Below are positions 7,878 to 16,588 of a stretch of 64,000 nucleotides of DNA, piece after piece (the stretch's first letter is position 1; the number at the start of each line of letters is the position of its first letter). Both the position numbers and the translations under genes were made by a program. The notes beneath the pieces were generated by a model. That model was given only the letters and a program-made list of their open reading frames with translations. It ran no database searches and was not told the origin of the DNA. This stretch comes from Actinoplanes flavus (GTDB lineage Bacteria > Actinomycetota > Actinomycetes > Mycobacteriales > Micromonosporaceae): the NCBI RefSeq assembly GCF_017592555.1, contig NZ_JAGFNS010000005.1, positions 51,231 through 115,230 of the forward strand, read 5' to 3'.

Positions 7878-8620
7878 TGGCCGGCCCGCTGATTCAGATC
7901 ACTCCGGTGGGGCCGTCGCCGCAGCGCCGCAGCGTGCTCAGTCGCCGCGTGCGGCTGCTGGTGGCTGCGACGATCACCTACAACGTGATCGAGGCGATCG
8001 TTGCGATCACCGCGGGCACGATCGCGTCGTCGACCGCGTTGATCGGCTTCGGCCTCGACTCGATCATTGAGGTGTCCTCGGCCGCCGCCGTGGCGTGGCA
8101 GTTCGCCGGTAAGGATCCCGAGGCCCGCGAGAAGATCGCGCTGCGGATCATCGCCGTGTCGTTCTTCGCCCTGGCCGCCTACGTCACCGTCGAGTCGGTG
8201 CGTGCTCTGATCAGCGGCGCAGAAGCCGAGCACTCCAGCGTCGGCCTGGTTCTGCCCGCGCTGTCGCTGGCGATCATGCCGGGCCTGTCCTACGCCCAGC
8301 GACGTGCCGGGCGGGAACTCGGGTCGCGGTCGGCGGTCGCCGACTCGAAGCAGACGCTGCTGTGCACCTACCTGTCCGCGGTGCTGCTGGTGGGCCTTGC
8401 GGTCAACAGCCTGTTCGGCTGGTCCTGGGCTGACCCGATCGCCGCCCTGGTAATCGCCGCCGTCGCGGTGAAAGAAGGCCGTGAGGCATGGCGCGGCGAC
8501 GCCTGCTGCGCCGTACCGATCACCGGTGCCTCAGCGCAACCGGCTGCCGTCGCCCACGGTGAGGTGGATGCGTGCGGATGCCAGCCCGGCTGCTCCTGCT
8601 GCTCTGGCGAAAAGTCGTGA
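7877..8620 (+). CDS. Cation diffusion facilitator-like heavy-metal carrier
   Basis: 247 residues; ATG 7877 shares its A with the CmtR-like stop (TGATG). Helix 2 carries STALIGFGLDSIIEV, the CDF-type GxxxDS metal-site segment, and six hydrophobic helices are visible. The C-terminus ends in a Cys-rich tail, CGCQPGCSCCSGEKS, which could bind thiophilic metals. Expected role: efflux of Cd/Zn/Pb across the plasma membrane, controlled by the CmtR-like gene before it. No long cytoplasmic CDF C-terminal domain is present. Confidence 0.8.
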   Translation: MAGPLIQITPVGPSPQRRSVLSRRVRLLVAATITYNVIEAIVAITAGTIASSTALIGFGLDSIIEVSSAAAVAWQFAGKDPEAREKIALRIIAVSFFALAAYVTVESVRALISGAEAEHSSVGLVLPALSLAIMPGLSYAQRRAGRELGSRSAVADSKQTLLCTYLSAVLLVGLAVNSLFGWSWADPIAALVIAAVAVKEGREAWRGDACCAVPITGASAQPAAVAHGEVDACGCQPGCSCCSGEKS

Positions 8621-8642
8621 CCGGCTCCGCCGGCGGTGGGCG

Positions 8643-8774
8643 ATGAGCGGGGACTGCTGCGGCGGTGACCGCAATGATGACGACGCCACCTCACCGCGAA
8701 CCGTGTGGATCATCCTCGCCGTGGTGATGATCGGTGGCTGGGGAGCGCTGGCCGCGGTCCTGTTCTCCCGGTGA
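8643..8774 (+). CDS. Small single-span membrane protein
   Basis: 43 residues: an N-terminal CCGGDRNDDD segment with two cysteines, then one hydrophobic helix (VWIILAVVMIGGWGALAAVL) and a short basic end. It starts 22 bases after the CDF-like gene, with a weak GGTGGG site. Possibly a small partner of that carrier. Function unknown. Confidence 0.5.
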   Translation: MSGDCCGGDRNDDDATSPRTVWIILAVVMIGGWGALAAVLFSR

Positions 8775-8941
8775 TCCGCCCACGACTGGAGCTTTCACAG
8801 GAAACCGGCGTGCGGTTCGGGGGCTGCTGGCAGAACCTGCGGTAACGAACCACCGGCAGCAGGATCCACGGGTGGCGACCGGCATTCGGAATCAACACAC
8901 CGACTCCTGCCGTCGGCTCTCGGATGTCCCGGCCGGGTGGC

Positions 8942-8964
8942 TTGTCACACGAACGGCGGGGCCG
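8942..8964 (+). promoter_or_regulatory. Conserved upstream block of the His-rich cassette (copy 1)
   Basis: A 23-base block beginning TTGTCACACG lies 54 bases before the start at 8996. It recurs with three differences at 40275-40297, 53 bases before the paralogue's start. Conserved sequence and spacing suggest a shared promoter or operator. No convincing -10 could be assigned. Confidence 0.45.
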
Positions 8965-8995
8965 GTTCACCGCTGGCGCTGGTTAACTGGAGGGT

Positions 8996-9376
8996 ATGAC
9001 CGCGCGCCCGTACGGGATGGCCCGGCCCTGCCGTTCCTGGCCGGGCGGGCTCGTCGCCGTGGTCATGATCGTGGTGCTTGTCGCCGCAGCCGCCCTGTTC
9101 TCCGCCGCGAGCGCCCACCATGCCGGTGATCATGTGTACGCGGGGCATACGGCGGTCGCACCCGTCGTGGCGCACCACGATGAAACCGCGCATGAGCACC
9201 AGCACGGCAACGAGTGGACCCCGCATCCCGTCAAGCGTCTGCGGGTGGCTGCGGATGTCGTGGCCGTCGCCGTGCTCCCGGTCGTTGCGCCGCCACTCGA
9301 TCGTGATGTCGTCAGGGCCGGGACGGTGGTCGCCTCGGATCCTGATCTCAGTCTTCTGGGTGTCCTGCGCATATAG
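8996..9376 (+). CDS. His-rich small membrane/exported protein ending in LRI (copy 1)
   Basis: 126 residues from ATG 8996, four bases after TGGAGGG. An N-terminal signal-anchor (LVAVVMIVVLVAAAALF) is followed by a His-rich stretch (SAHHAGDHVYAGH, then HDETAHEHQHG), a second apolar segment and the C-terminus LSLLGVLRI. It closely matches the protein at 40328-40714. It shares layout and the last residues with those at 18937 and 31675. All four end with the DNA string CGCATATAG. Metal binding by the His cluster is inferred. It is followed by a pseudo-hydrolase and a helical-toroid-like protein. Confidence 0.75.
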   Translation: MTARPYGMARPCRSWPGGLVAVVMIVVLVAAAALFSAASAHHAGDHVYAGHTAVAPVVAHHDETAHEHQHGNEWTPHPVKRLRVAADVVAVAVLPVVAPPLDRDVVRAGTVVASDPDLSLLGVLRI

Positions 9377-9401
9377 GACTGCGTCTTTCCTCGTATCTCT
9401 T

Positions 9402-9426
9402 CGAGCACGTCATCGCGCCCGCGGCT
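9402..9426 (+). promoter_or_regulatory. 25-base conserved intergenic block (copy 1)
   Basis: The block from CGAGCACGTC to GCCCGCGGCT, between the His-rich gene and the pseudo-hydrolase gene, is identical to 40739-40763. Flanking intergenic DNA is less conserved. It may be an RNA control element or a recombination relic; not identified. Confidence 0.5.
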
Positions 9427-9478
9427 TGACGCCGATGATGCGCGCCCGCGTATCCGCAGATCAGGAAGACGATTCACC

Positions 9479-10138
9479 GTGCCTCCGCAGCCGCCTCGCC
9501 GTACGACCCATGCGTACGGAACACCGAAGAACCTGCTCGTCTACGACCGCTGGGGCCGCTACGGCCGTCCCGTCGTGTTTCTGCACGGCCTCGGCTACGA
9601 CCGCACGATGTGGTGGCCGGCCGCCGCCGATCTCGGTGGCGACGTCGCCGCCGTCGCCATCGACCTGCCCGGTCACGGCCAGTCCGCGGCCCGCCACGAC
9701 TGCGGCCTGCCGTCGCTGGTCCACGACCTCATCATGCTGATCGGCGGGCTCGACCTGCGCCGGGCTCCGATCCTGGTCGGCCACGCCGAGGCAGCACTGC
9801 TCGCGGCGGCGTTCGCCGAGCGGTGCGCTACCCACGCGGTGCTCGCCGTCGACGAGGTCCCGGCCGGAACCGACGAGCCGGACCTGGCGGGAGTACCCGA
9901 GTGGTACCGGCCGTTCGCGATACGACGAACAGACCCGGCGCTGCAACAGGCCTACCAGAGCTGGCACACCGGCCCGTCAGCTCGGCGCGCGATCACGCCC
10001 GCCCCCGTCCTCGTCGGGACGGCGTCCCACGCCGGCAGCGAAAGGTGCCTGCCGCATTTGCGTGACCCCGCAGGCTTCGCCGGCCTGTTGCAAACCCTGC
10101 ACGAAGCCCTGGGCCGGCGAGGAAAGGGACGTCCATGA
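9479..10138 (+). CDS. Alpha/beta-hydrolase-fold pseudoenzyme (copy 1)
   Basis: 219 residues from GTG 9479, with AGGAAG ten bases upstream. It has the fold markers PVVFLHGLGYDRTMWWP (oxyanion-hole HG) and AIDLPGHGQS. At the nucleophile elbow it reads LVGHAEAALLA, with Ala in place of the catalytic Ser of GHSxG. Paralogues at 40817 (GHAEA) and 32273 (GHGPS) lack the Ser too. A binding or regulatory role is therefore more likely than hydrolysis. The 3' end overlaps the next gene by four bases, coupling it to the helical-toroid-like protein. Confidence 0.82.
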   Translation: MPPQPPRRTTHAYGTPKNLLVYDRWGRYGRPVVFLHGLGYDRTMWWPAAADLGGDVAAVAIDLPGHGQSAARHDCGLPSLVHDLIMLIGGLDLRRAPILVGHAEAALLAAAFAERCATHAVLAVDEVPAGTDEPDLAGVPEWYRPFAIRRTDPALQQAYQSWHTGPSARRAITPAPVLVGTASHAGSERCLPHLRDPAGFAGLLQTLHEALGRRGKGRP

Positions 10139-11370
10139 GGACGGTCACGTCTCCACTCGGCGAGCCCGGATTCGGCCTCCGCCGTTGGCTGCTTCTGGCG
10201 CTGGGAGCGGTGGTCGTGGTGGGCGCCGGGCTGTTCGCTCTGCAGGACAGGAGACCGCCGGTCTCCGCAGCCGCAACCCCACTGTGCTCGGCCGGTCGAA
10301 GTCCGGCCGGGTCGGTGACGGTACTGCCGGTGTCGCACTGGGAGAACCGGTACCTGCAGACGTGGGACTTCGAACGCACCGAGGCCCTGCCGGCGAGCCG
10401 CAGCGCCGACAGTTGGGAGCACTACACGCTCTCCTACGCGGTGGACGCCAACACGGCGGTCTTCCGTGCCACCGGACGCACCCGGTACCTGGACCGGGCT
10501 CTGGAGTACCTGAACGGTGTCGTCGACACCGCCCGGGCGTCGAAGTCGCTGCCGACCAGCCAGTACCGCGACGGCTACCTGGGCTGGGTGTCGAACCGGA
10601 AGGATCTGCAGCCGACCGGGGTCGAGGTGTCTCTGTACGAGAGCTACTTCTGGCGGCACGCCACCACGACGCTGCGGATCATGCGGCAGACCCCGGCCGT
10701 CTACGACGATCTCGGCTACCGTGCCCGGTACGAGAAGCTGCTGGCCTTCGCCGAGACGCACGTCTTCGACAAGTGGCACAGCCGCGGAGCCAACGACACC
10801 ATCTACCGCAGCCGTACGCACATGGCGTCGCACTGGGCGACCATTGCTCTCAACCTGGCCGCGATCACCGAGGACCCGGCCCGCCGGGACCGCTACCGCA
10901 AGGTCGTCGACGACATCGATCGCAAGCTGCCGAATTACCCCACCGGCCTGCGCGGTCAGCTGCAACCGCATCCGGTGGACGCGTCGGCGTACTTCTGGAA
11001 CGACGAGTGGGGCAGCACGCGGCGCCCGGGGCAGGACGTCAGCCATGCCAACGGCGTCATGTCGTACGTCGTCGAAGCCGAAGGCCAGGGCGACTTCTGG
11101 ACCGCCGCGGACATGACCCGGTTCGGCAACCTGCTGACGAAGGTCATCTGGCCCGGCGAACGCCGCTACGCCGCATTCGTCGACGGCAGCGGCAACGACA
11201 ACGGCTGGTTCTCCGACGGCCTGGTCAAACTGGGCCGCTACGACCCCGCCGTACAGCAGCGGCTGGAACGGCACGAGGTGGTCAACGGCCAGTTCGCCGC
11301 GAACATGGCCCTCAACGCCATGCTCCTGCAGCAAGCCCCATCCGCGGAGTCGTCGTCTTGTCCGCCGTGA
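10135..11370 (+). CDS. Secreted or membrane-anchored helical-toroid-like protein (copy 1, intact)
   Basis: 411 residues. The N-terminal RRWLLLALGAVVVVGAGLF segment is a signal-anchor. The exported part is helical and rich in W/Y/H motifs: TEALPASRSADSWEHY, YESYFWRHATTTLRIMRQTP, SRTHMASHWATIALNLA and GSGNDNGWFSDGLVKLGRYD. The repeated helix-turn pattern and conserved aromatic acids resemble (alpha/alpha) toroid glycosidases or lyases, but I do not recognise a defined family. ATG 10135 overlaps the pseudo-hydrolase stop. A truncated paralogue is at 41470. Confidence 0.65.
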   Translation: MRTVTSPLGEPGFGLRRWLLLALGAVVVVGAGLFALQDRRPPVSAAATPLCSAGRSPAGSVTVLPVSHWENRYLQTWDFERTEALPASRSADSWEHYTLSYAVDANTAVFRATGRTRYLDRALEYLNGVVDTARASKSLPTSQYRDGYLGWVSNRKDLQPTGVEVSLYESYFWRHATTTLRIMRQTPAVYDDLGYRARYEKLLAFAETHVFDKWHSRGANDTIYRSRTHMASHWATIALNLAAITEDPARRDRYRKVVDDIDRKLPNYPTGLRGQLQPHPVDASAYFWNDEWGSTRRPGQDVSHANGVMSYVVEAEGQGDFWTAADMTRFGNLLTKVIWPGERRYAAFVDGSGNDNGWFSDGLVKLGRYDPAVQQRLERHEVVNGQFAANMALNAMLLQQAPSAESSSCPP

Positions 11371-11615
11371 CCGGGAGACAGTCGGCAGTCCAGACGATCA
11401 CCTTCGCAACCTCCGGGCGCGGACTCCACCCAGGCCCAGGCCCTGGACCGGGCCTCCCGGCGCCCGCCACTACCGCTGCTCTGTCCGCCGGGGTACGGAC
11501 TTTCGGCCCACATGAGGCGCCCTTAGGCAGGTGCTCGGCCCTGCATACGGGAGGACGGTGAGAGGTACAGCGTCACCGGCGGCAGCCCGCCCGTGCAGGA
11601 CCAGAGGAGATCGCG

Positions 11616-11888
11616 ATGATGTACAACGGCTACGGCATGGGCGGCTGGGGCATGGTCCTGATGACCGTGAGCAGTGTGCTGTTCTGGGCGGCGGTGATCG
11701 CCGGCATCGTCGCCGTGGTCCGCTACATCGGACGCGCCGCGCAGTGCAATCAGCCCGTGACGCATGGACCGACACTGCAGCAGTTGCTCGCCGCGCGGTT
11801 CGCCCGCGGCGACATCGACAACGAGCAGGACACCCGGGACCTGCAGGTGCTCAGCGCGACAGCACCGCCATACGGGCACGGCGACTGA
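11616..11888 (+). CDS. Small membrane protein with SHOCT-like C-terminus
   Basis: 90 residues from ATG 11616 (or 11619), with GAGGAG seven bases upstream. A Gly/Tyr-rich start and one transmembrane helix (VLFWAAVIAGIVAVVRYI) are followed by LQQLLAARFARGDIDNEQDT, which fits the short C-terminal SHOCT motif (ARGEIDEEEY type). Such proteins are common near copper genes in actinobacteria. Role unknown. Confidence 0.75.
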   Translation: MMYNGYGMGGWGMVLMTVSSVLFWAAVIAGIVAVVRYIGRAAQCNQPVTHGPTLQQLLAARFARGDIDNEQDTRDLQVLSATAPPYGHGD

Positions 11889-12188
11889 CACGAACACCGC
11901 CGTGGTCATGCCGCTCGCCACCGGCTTCTTCCGCCCGTGCGCCGGCCGCGGCCGGCACGGCGATCAGCCCGGACACCCGCGTTGCCGGGTGACGCTGTCC
12001 ACCGAGACGCGCTCACCGGCCGTCCGGTCCGGTGCGTCTTGGGCGGCGTTCCGGGGTGACGCTACGGGCCTGGCCGAGGCTGCACGATCCTGACCGTCAC
12101 CGCCCCTGCCGGGGAGCAGTGCAGGGGCTGCGGGCCCCTGTGAGGGTAGGTAACCGCTGCCCGATGCGTTTAACACCGCCGAAGATGG
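11889..12188. other. Intergenic stretch without a supported gene
   Basis: About 300 bases of GC-rich DNA with no reading frame that looks like protein and no clear hairpin with a T tract. The following 36 bases hold the MarR direct repeats. Confidence 0.5.
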
Positions 12189-12223
12189 TTGTACCGTCGA
12201 ACTTATTAGTTGTATCGTCGAAC
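12189..12223 (+). promoter_or_regulatory. 21-base-spaced direct repeats before MarR gene
   Basis: TTGTACCGTCGAAC (12189-12202) and TTGTATCGTCGAAC (12210-12223) differ by one base and are exactly two helical turns apart. The second ends one base before the ATG at 12225. TTGTAC with TGTATC at 16 bases could be the promoter, giving a leaderless transcript. Operator role is inferred. Confidence 0.6.
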
Positions 12224-12224
12224 C

Positions 12225-12704
12225 ATGTTGGAGGATGAGCTCGATCAGGCTGTTGCCCTGCAGGGGCGGATCACCGCGTTCGTGCGGGCCTTCGGATTGC
12301 ATCAGCCTGACCGCACCCCGTGCGGGACGCCGGTGCCGAGCTCCGAGGCGCACGCGGTGGGCGAACTGGATCGAGACGGCCCGCTGACACAGACCGTGCT
12401 GGGTGAGCGGTTGCGGCTGGAGAAGAGCACGGTCAGCCGCATCGTCTCCCAACTGACCAGCCGTGGCTGGGTCTGCCGGGCCAACCGTGGTGGTGACGGG
12501 CGCCTGGTGTGGCTGGAGCTGACCCCGGACGGCCGCCGCGCTGCCGGCGAGCTGGCGGTTGCCCGTGCGGCGAGGTTCGCCGACCTGCTGCGCAACATTC
12601 CCGCTGAACAGCGCCCAGCAGTCATCGAGGCGTTGACGACCCTGGTCGACGCCGCCGGTGGGCAGCCGGCCACGGCCGAGGTGCGCGGAGCGGCACGTGA
12701 CTGA
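12225..12704 (+). CDS. MarR-family regulator
   Basis: 159 residues from ATG 12225; there is no ribosome site, so a leaderless start is likely. The winged helix shows LTQTVLGERLRLEKSTVSRI, then wing residues NRGGDGRLVWLELTPDGRR. The C-terminal dimer helices carry no cysteine cluster. Its tail overlaps the methyltransferase gene, so the two are cotranscribed. Direct repeats before the gene suggest autoregulation. Confidence 0.85.
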   Translation: MLEDELDQAVALQGRITAFVRAFGLHQPDRTPCGTPVPSSEAHAVGELDRDGPLTQTVLGERLRLEKSTVSRIVSQLTSRGWVCRANRGGDGRLVWLELTPDGRRAAGELAVARAARFADLLRNIPAEQRPAVIEALTTLVDAAGGQPATAEVRGAARD

Positions 12705-13296
12705 GGCTCACGCAGTGTCTGCCGACGGTGCGGCGCGGCTGCGTCGTGAGGTGGCCGCGTTCTTCGATCCGTCGCGGTGGCGCAGTTCCCTGTCCGGCTT
12801 CGAGCACAGCGGATACGCCCTGGTCGAACAGGTCCGATCCTGGCAGCCGCGGTTCGTGGTCGACGTGGGATGCGGCGCCAACCCGTTCAAGGGCAAGATC
12901 GGCAACCTGATCGGGATCGAACTGGTCAACCCGGCCGCCGATCTGGTCTCGGACCTGCTCGACGCGCCCATCCGGCCCGGGTCAGTCGACGTGGTCTTCG
13001 CCCTGGGCTGCATCAACTTCGGCGGCCAGCAGGTCATCGAGCAGCAGTTGCGACACGTCGCGTCCTGGCTCACACCGCAGGGGCGCCTCGTCATGCGCGC
13101 CAACCCGGGCCTGCCCACGGGCCCCGGCCTGACCTTCTTCGCCTGGTCGCAGGCGAACCTGGACACGATAGGCGCTGTCGCCGGGCTGCACCGCGACGGA
13201 CCGGTGCGCAACGACACGTACCGCAACCCCCACAGCGAGCCGGAGCCCCGCCTGGTGTGGCACTACCGGACCCGCCCTGAGACAGGCTCGCGGTGA
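12697..13296 (+). CDS. SAM-dependent methyltransferase
   Basis: 199 residues from GTG 12697, overlapping the MarR gene by eight bases. It shows class I motif I, FVVDVGCGANPFKGKIG, an acidic loop GIELVNPAADLV, and a post-I segment SVDVVFALGCINFGG. Substrate unknown. A tail overlap of four bases with the next membrane protein indicates a three-gene operon under the MarR regulator. Confidence 0.75.
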   Translation: MTEAHAVSADGAARLRREVAAFFDPSRWRSSLSGFEHSGYALVEQVRSWQPRFVVDVGCGANPFKGKIGNLIGIELVNPAADLVSDLLDAPIRPGSVDVVFALGCINFGGQQVIEQQLRHVASWLTPQGRLVMRANPGLPTGPGLTFFAWSQANLDTIGAVAGLHRDGPVRNDTYRNPHSEPEPRLVWHYRTRPETGSR

Positions 13297-13688
13297 CCGC
13301 CTCATCGCCCGGCGCCACGCAGAACACGCCGCGTCGTCGCGCCGGCCGGTGGAGCGCCGGTGCGGTCCTCGGCGCGGCGATGGGCCTGGCCCCGCACCTG
13401 CTGCACCACATCGGACTGTTCGCCGGCGCGGCACTGCTGGCGGGGCTCGGTGGCACCGTGCTGTTCGCCGTCCTCGGGCTGGCCATGATGACACCGATGC
13501 TGCTGCGACTGCGCCGCCGGTTCGGCACCTGGTGGGCGCCCGGTATCGCGGTGCTGCTGTTCGCCGCCATGTTCGCCGGGTCGACCCTGGTGATCGGTCC
13601 CGCACTGCGCGGCGCCGTGAACGACCCGCCGCAGCCCGGCCCCACCCACTCGACCCCCGCCGGGGAACACACCCGCCACCACAGCTGA
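13293..13688 (+). CDS. Three-span membrane protein, unknown function
   Basis: 131 residues from GTG 13293. After a basic N-terminus there are three hydrophobic segments; the first contains PHLLHHIGLFAGAAL with paired His. The C-terminus is Pro/His-rich (GEHTRHHS). Similar small proteins are seen next to metal genes in actinobacteria, but I cannot name a function. Confidence 0.6.
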   Translation: MTASSPGATQNTPRRRAGRWSAGAVLGAAMGLAPHLLHHIGLFAGAALLAGLGGTVLFAVLGLAMMTPMLLRLRRRFGTWWAPGIAVLLFAAMFAGSTLVIGPALRGAVNDPPQPGPTHSTPAGEHTRHHS

Positions 13689-13744
13689 CACCCGCCCAGC
13701 GCCACCAGCATGCGTGTGGCGGCGGTGACCGCGACGGCCGGGCG

Positions 13745-13900
13745 TCAGGCGGGCGGGCCGGCATCGTGCGTCGGCGGTAGCGCGAGGACCGACAGCACCG
13801 TAGCGGTGACGAGGTCGGCGGTGCTCGCCGGATCGAGACGGCCGAGGCGGGTCTCTTCCGCGGCTGCGCTGAGCAGGTAGCCGGACGCTCGCGTTGCGGT
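13745..13900 (-). pseudogene. TetR C-terminal remnant
   Basis: The minus strand encodes SGYLLSAAAEETRLGRLDPA, then DLVTATVLSVLALP, up to TGA at 13745-13747. This matches the last 45 residues of the TetR protein at 37957-38565 (ILHGAAEEIRLGRLDPVRAS, then VVTATVQSILAVP). Upstream the frame soon meets a stop, and no DNA-binding domain is left. A dead copy of a related regulator. Confidence 0.65.
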
Positions 13901-14190
13901 ACGGCGTCAGCCGCACCAGGCTCGACGGGGGCGACGGCCGGCCTGTCCACCGTCGCAGCTCCCCGTCAACGAAAGTCGTGGCTTGGCCGTGAGGATTCTC
14001 TGGCGTTCCGGCCTTCGCTCCTCGTGATGGCGAATGTGAGCGACCACCGCGCGGTGGCCGCCGAACATACCCAACCAGTGGCATGCTCGGCGGCCGGCGA
14101 CGGTGACCAGATGCGGTCGCGGTCGGGGCAAACCACGGCGTCGGTGAAGAGGTTTCGGTGTGACATCGGTGGCCATCACCACCCTTGCCA
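13901..14190. other. Intergenic stretch before the CPH-type ATPase
   Basis: About 290 bases between the TetR remnant and the CsoR-like box. Nothing recognisable was seen apart from possible further decayed regulator sequence at the left. Confidence 0.4.
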
Positions 14191-14209
14191 TATACCCCTA
14201 GGGGGTATA
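14191..14209. promoter_or_regulatory. CsoR-type operator before the CPH-type ATPase
   Basis: TATACCCC-TA-GGGGGTATA, the near-palindromic G/C-tract box bound by copper-sensing CsoR/RicR repressors. It lies 26 bases before the ATG at 14235. Copper induction of the ATPase is inferred. Confidence 0.8.
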
Positions 14210-14234
14210 CCTTCGGGTATTGGAGGTGGTCGAC

Positions 14235-16418
14235 ATGCCGACCCACGACGAGCACGACAACACCCATTCTCACGGCCGCGAGCGCCACCAGGTCGCTGTG
14301 GCTCTCGACCACGCCGGCTCACACGACAACGTCCATCAGGCCACAGCCGGCCACGATCACCATGCGCGCGGACCCAGTGGCGGACCTCATGGCGGCCATG
14401 GGCACGAGGGTCACGACAAGCATGCCGGTCACGACCCGGAGGTCTTCCGTCGCAAGTTCTGGCTCAGCCTTGCTCTGACGATCCCGATCGTCGTGACCAG
14501 CCACATGATCATGGACTGGTTCGGCTACAGCCTCGACTTCCCCGGCATGGCCTGGGTCGGCCCCGTCCTCGGCACGGCGGTGTTCTTCTACGGCGGCTGG
14601 CCGTTCCTGGCCGGCGCGGTCAGCGAGGTCCGGGATCGGGCGCCCGGCATGATGCTGCTGATCTCGATGGCGATCACGGTCGCGTACGCGGCGTCGCTGG
14701 CCACCAGCCTCGGGCTGTTCGACCTGGACTTCTGGTGGGAACTGGCGGCGCTGGTGACCATCATGCTGCTCGGGCACTGGCAGGAGATGAAAGCGATCGG
14801 CCAGGCCCAGGGCGCGCTGGCAGCGCTGGCCGCGCTGCTGCCCGACGACGCCGAACGCGTCACCGGCACTGGCGGCGTCGAGAAGGTCGCATTGGCCGAC
14901 CTGGCAGTCGGCGACACCGTGCTGGTGCGCTCCGGCGCCCGCGTTCCGGCCGACGGGCGAATCGTCGACGGAGCGGCCGAACTCGACGAGTCGATGATCA
15001 CGGGCGAGTCACGGCCGGTGTCTCGCGGTGAGGGCGACCGGGTGGTGGCCGGGACGGTCGCAACCGACTCGGCGATCCGGGTGCGGGTCGAGGCGGTGGG
15101 GGAGAACACCGCCCTGGCCGGCATCGGCCGGCTGGTCGCGCAAGCGCAGGCCGCCGGCGGGCGGGCACAGGTGCTGGCCGACCGGTTCGCGGCGATGCTG
15201 TTCTACATCGCCTCCGCAGCCGCGGTGGTGACCTTTATCGTCTGGTGGCTGCTCGGCGACCTGGACCAGGCCGTCGTGCGGACGGTGACGGTGCTGGTGA
15301 TCGCGTGCCCGCACGCTCTCGGTCTGGCGATCCCACTGGTGATCGCCCTGTCGACGGCGTTGTCGGCCAGAGCGGGCATCCTGGTCAAGGACCGGCTCGC
15401 CCTGGAGCGGATGCGCACCGTCGACACGGTGCTGTTCGACAAGACCGGCACCCTGACCAAGGGCGCGCACACCGTGACCGGCACCGCCGCCGCCGACGGG
15501 TTCACCGACACCGACGTGCTGCGCATCGCCGCAGCCGTCGAGGCCGACAGCGAACACCCGCTGGCGCGGGCGCTGACCGCGGTCGCCCACGACCGGGGCC
15601 TGCACGCCCGGGCCGCCGGGTTCCGGTCGCTGACCGGCCGTGGGGTGCAGGCGGTCGTCGATGCCCACACCTACGCCGTCGGCGGACCGGCTCTGCTGCG
15701 CGAGCTCGGCGCCGACGTTCCCGCCGGTCTGCAGGAGACGGCCGGGCAGTGGTCGGCGCGGGGCGCGGCGGTGCTGCACCTGCTGCGCGTACCCGACGGC
15801 GGCACGCCGGAGGTGATCGGCGTTTTCGCGTTGGAGGACGAGGTACGCCCGGAAGCCCGGCAGGCCATCGAACAGCTGCGCCGGGCCGGCATCAGCAAGA
15901 TCGTGATGATCACCGGGGATGCCCGGCCGGTGGCCGAGGCCGTCGCAGCTGATCTCGGGTTCGTCCCTGGCGTCGATGAGGTGTTCGCCGAGGTGCTACC
16001 GGCCGACAAAAATCGCACGGTCGCGGAGTTGCAGGCCCGCGGGTTGCGGGTGGCGATGGTCGGTGACGGCGTCAACGACGCGCCGGCGCTGGCCCGCGCC
16101 GACGTCGGCCTGGCGATCGGGGCGGGCACGGACGTGGCGATCGAGTCCGCAGGTGTAGTGCTGGCCTCCTCCGACCCCCGCGCGGTGACCGGCGTGATCC
16201 GGCTATCGAAGGCCTCCTACCGCAAGATGATCCAGAACCTGGCCTGGGCGGCCGGCTACAACGTCGTCGCCATCCCCCTCGCGGCCGGGGTGCTGGCCTG
16301 GGCCGGGATCACGTTGAGCCCGGCTATCGGAGCGGTCCTCATGAGCGCCTCGACGATCGTGGTCGCGGTGAACGCCCAACTCTTGCGCCGGGTGAACCTG
16401 ACCCCACAACAACAGTGA
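14235..16418 (+). CDS. P1B-type copper/silver ATPase, CPH (CopB) class
   Basis: 727 residues from ATG 14235, seven bases after GGAGGT. The N-terminus is a long His-rich tail (GGHGHEGHDKHAGHD and others) instead of an HMA domain. Catalytic landmarks: TGESRPV in the actuator, C358-P-H360 in the ion-binding helix, D402-KTGTLT (phosphorylated Asp), HP in the nucleotide domain, and GDGVNDAPALA. CPH with a His tail is the P1B-3/CopB class, linked to Cu(II) or Ag export. It has its own CsoR-like box. A second, CPC-type ATPase lies at 26513. Confidence 0.9.
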   Translation: MPTHDEHDNTHSHGRERHQVAVALDHAGSHDNVHQATAGHDHHARGPSGGPHGGHGHEGHDKHAGHDPEVFRRKFWLSLALTIPIVVTSHMIMDWFGYSLDFPGMAWVGPVLGTAVFFYGGWPFLAGAVSEVRDRAPGMMLLISMAITVAYAASLATSLGLFDLDFWWELAALVTIMLLGHWQEMKAIGQAQGALAALAALLPDDAERVTGTGGVEKVALADLAVGDTVLVRSGARVPADGRIVDGAAELDESMITGESRPVSRGEGDRVVAGTVATDSAIRVRVEAVGENTALAGIGRLVAQAQAAGGRAQVLADRFAAMLFYIASAAAVVTFIVWWLLGDLDQAVVRTVTVLVIACPHALGLAIPLVIALSTALSARAGILVKDRLALERMRTVDTVLFDKTGTLTKGAHTVTGTAAADGFTDTDVLRIAAAVEADSEHPLARALTAVAHDRGLHARAAGFRSLTGRGVQAVVDAHTYAVGGPALLRELGADVPAGLQETAGQWSARGAAVLHLLRVPDGGTPEVIGVFALEDEVRPEARQAIEQLRRAGISKIVMITGDARPVAEAVAADLGFVPGVDEVFAEVLPADKNRTVAELQARGLRVAMVGDGVNDAPALARADVGLAIGAGTDVAIESAGVVLASSDPRAVTGVIRLSKASYRKMIQNLAWAAGYNVVAIPLAAGVLAWAGITLSPAIGAVLMSASTIVVAVNAQLLRRVNLTPQQQ

Positions 16419-16588
16419 CCACCAGCCCGCTGGCGCGGCCCCGGCAGCGAACGTTTGCCGGGGCCACGCCGGCGGTAACGGCGAGGCCGGTGGACAACGC
16501 ACCACGACTACTCCCTACGACGCCGAAACCCGGCGGCCCCGGGCGCCGATCTCACGACCGTCGGCTTTGTCGGAAGGTGGTTGTCAGG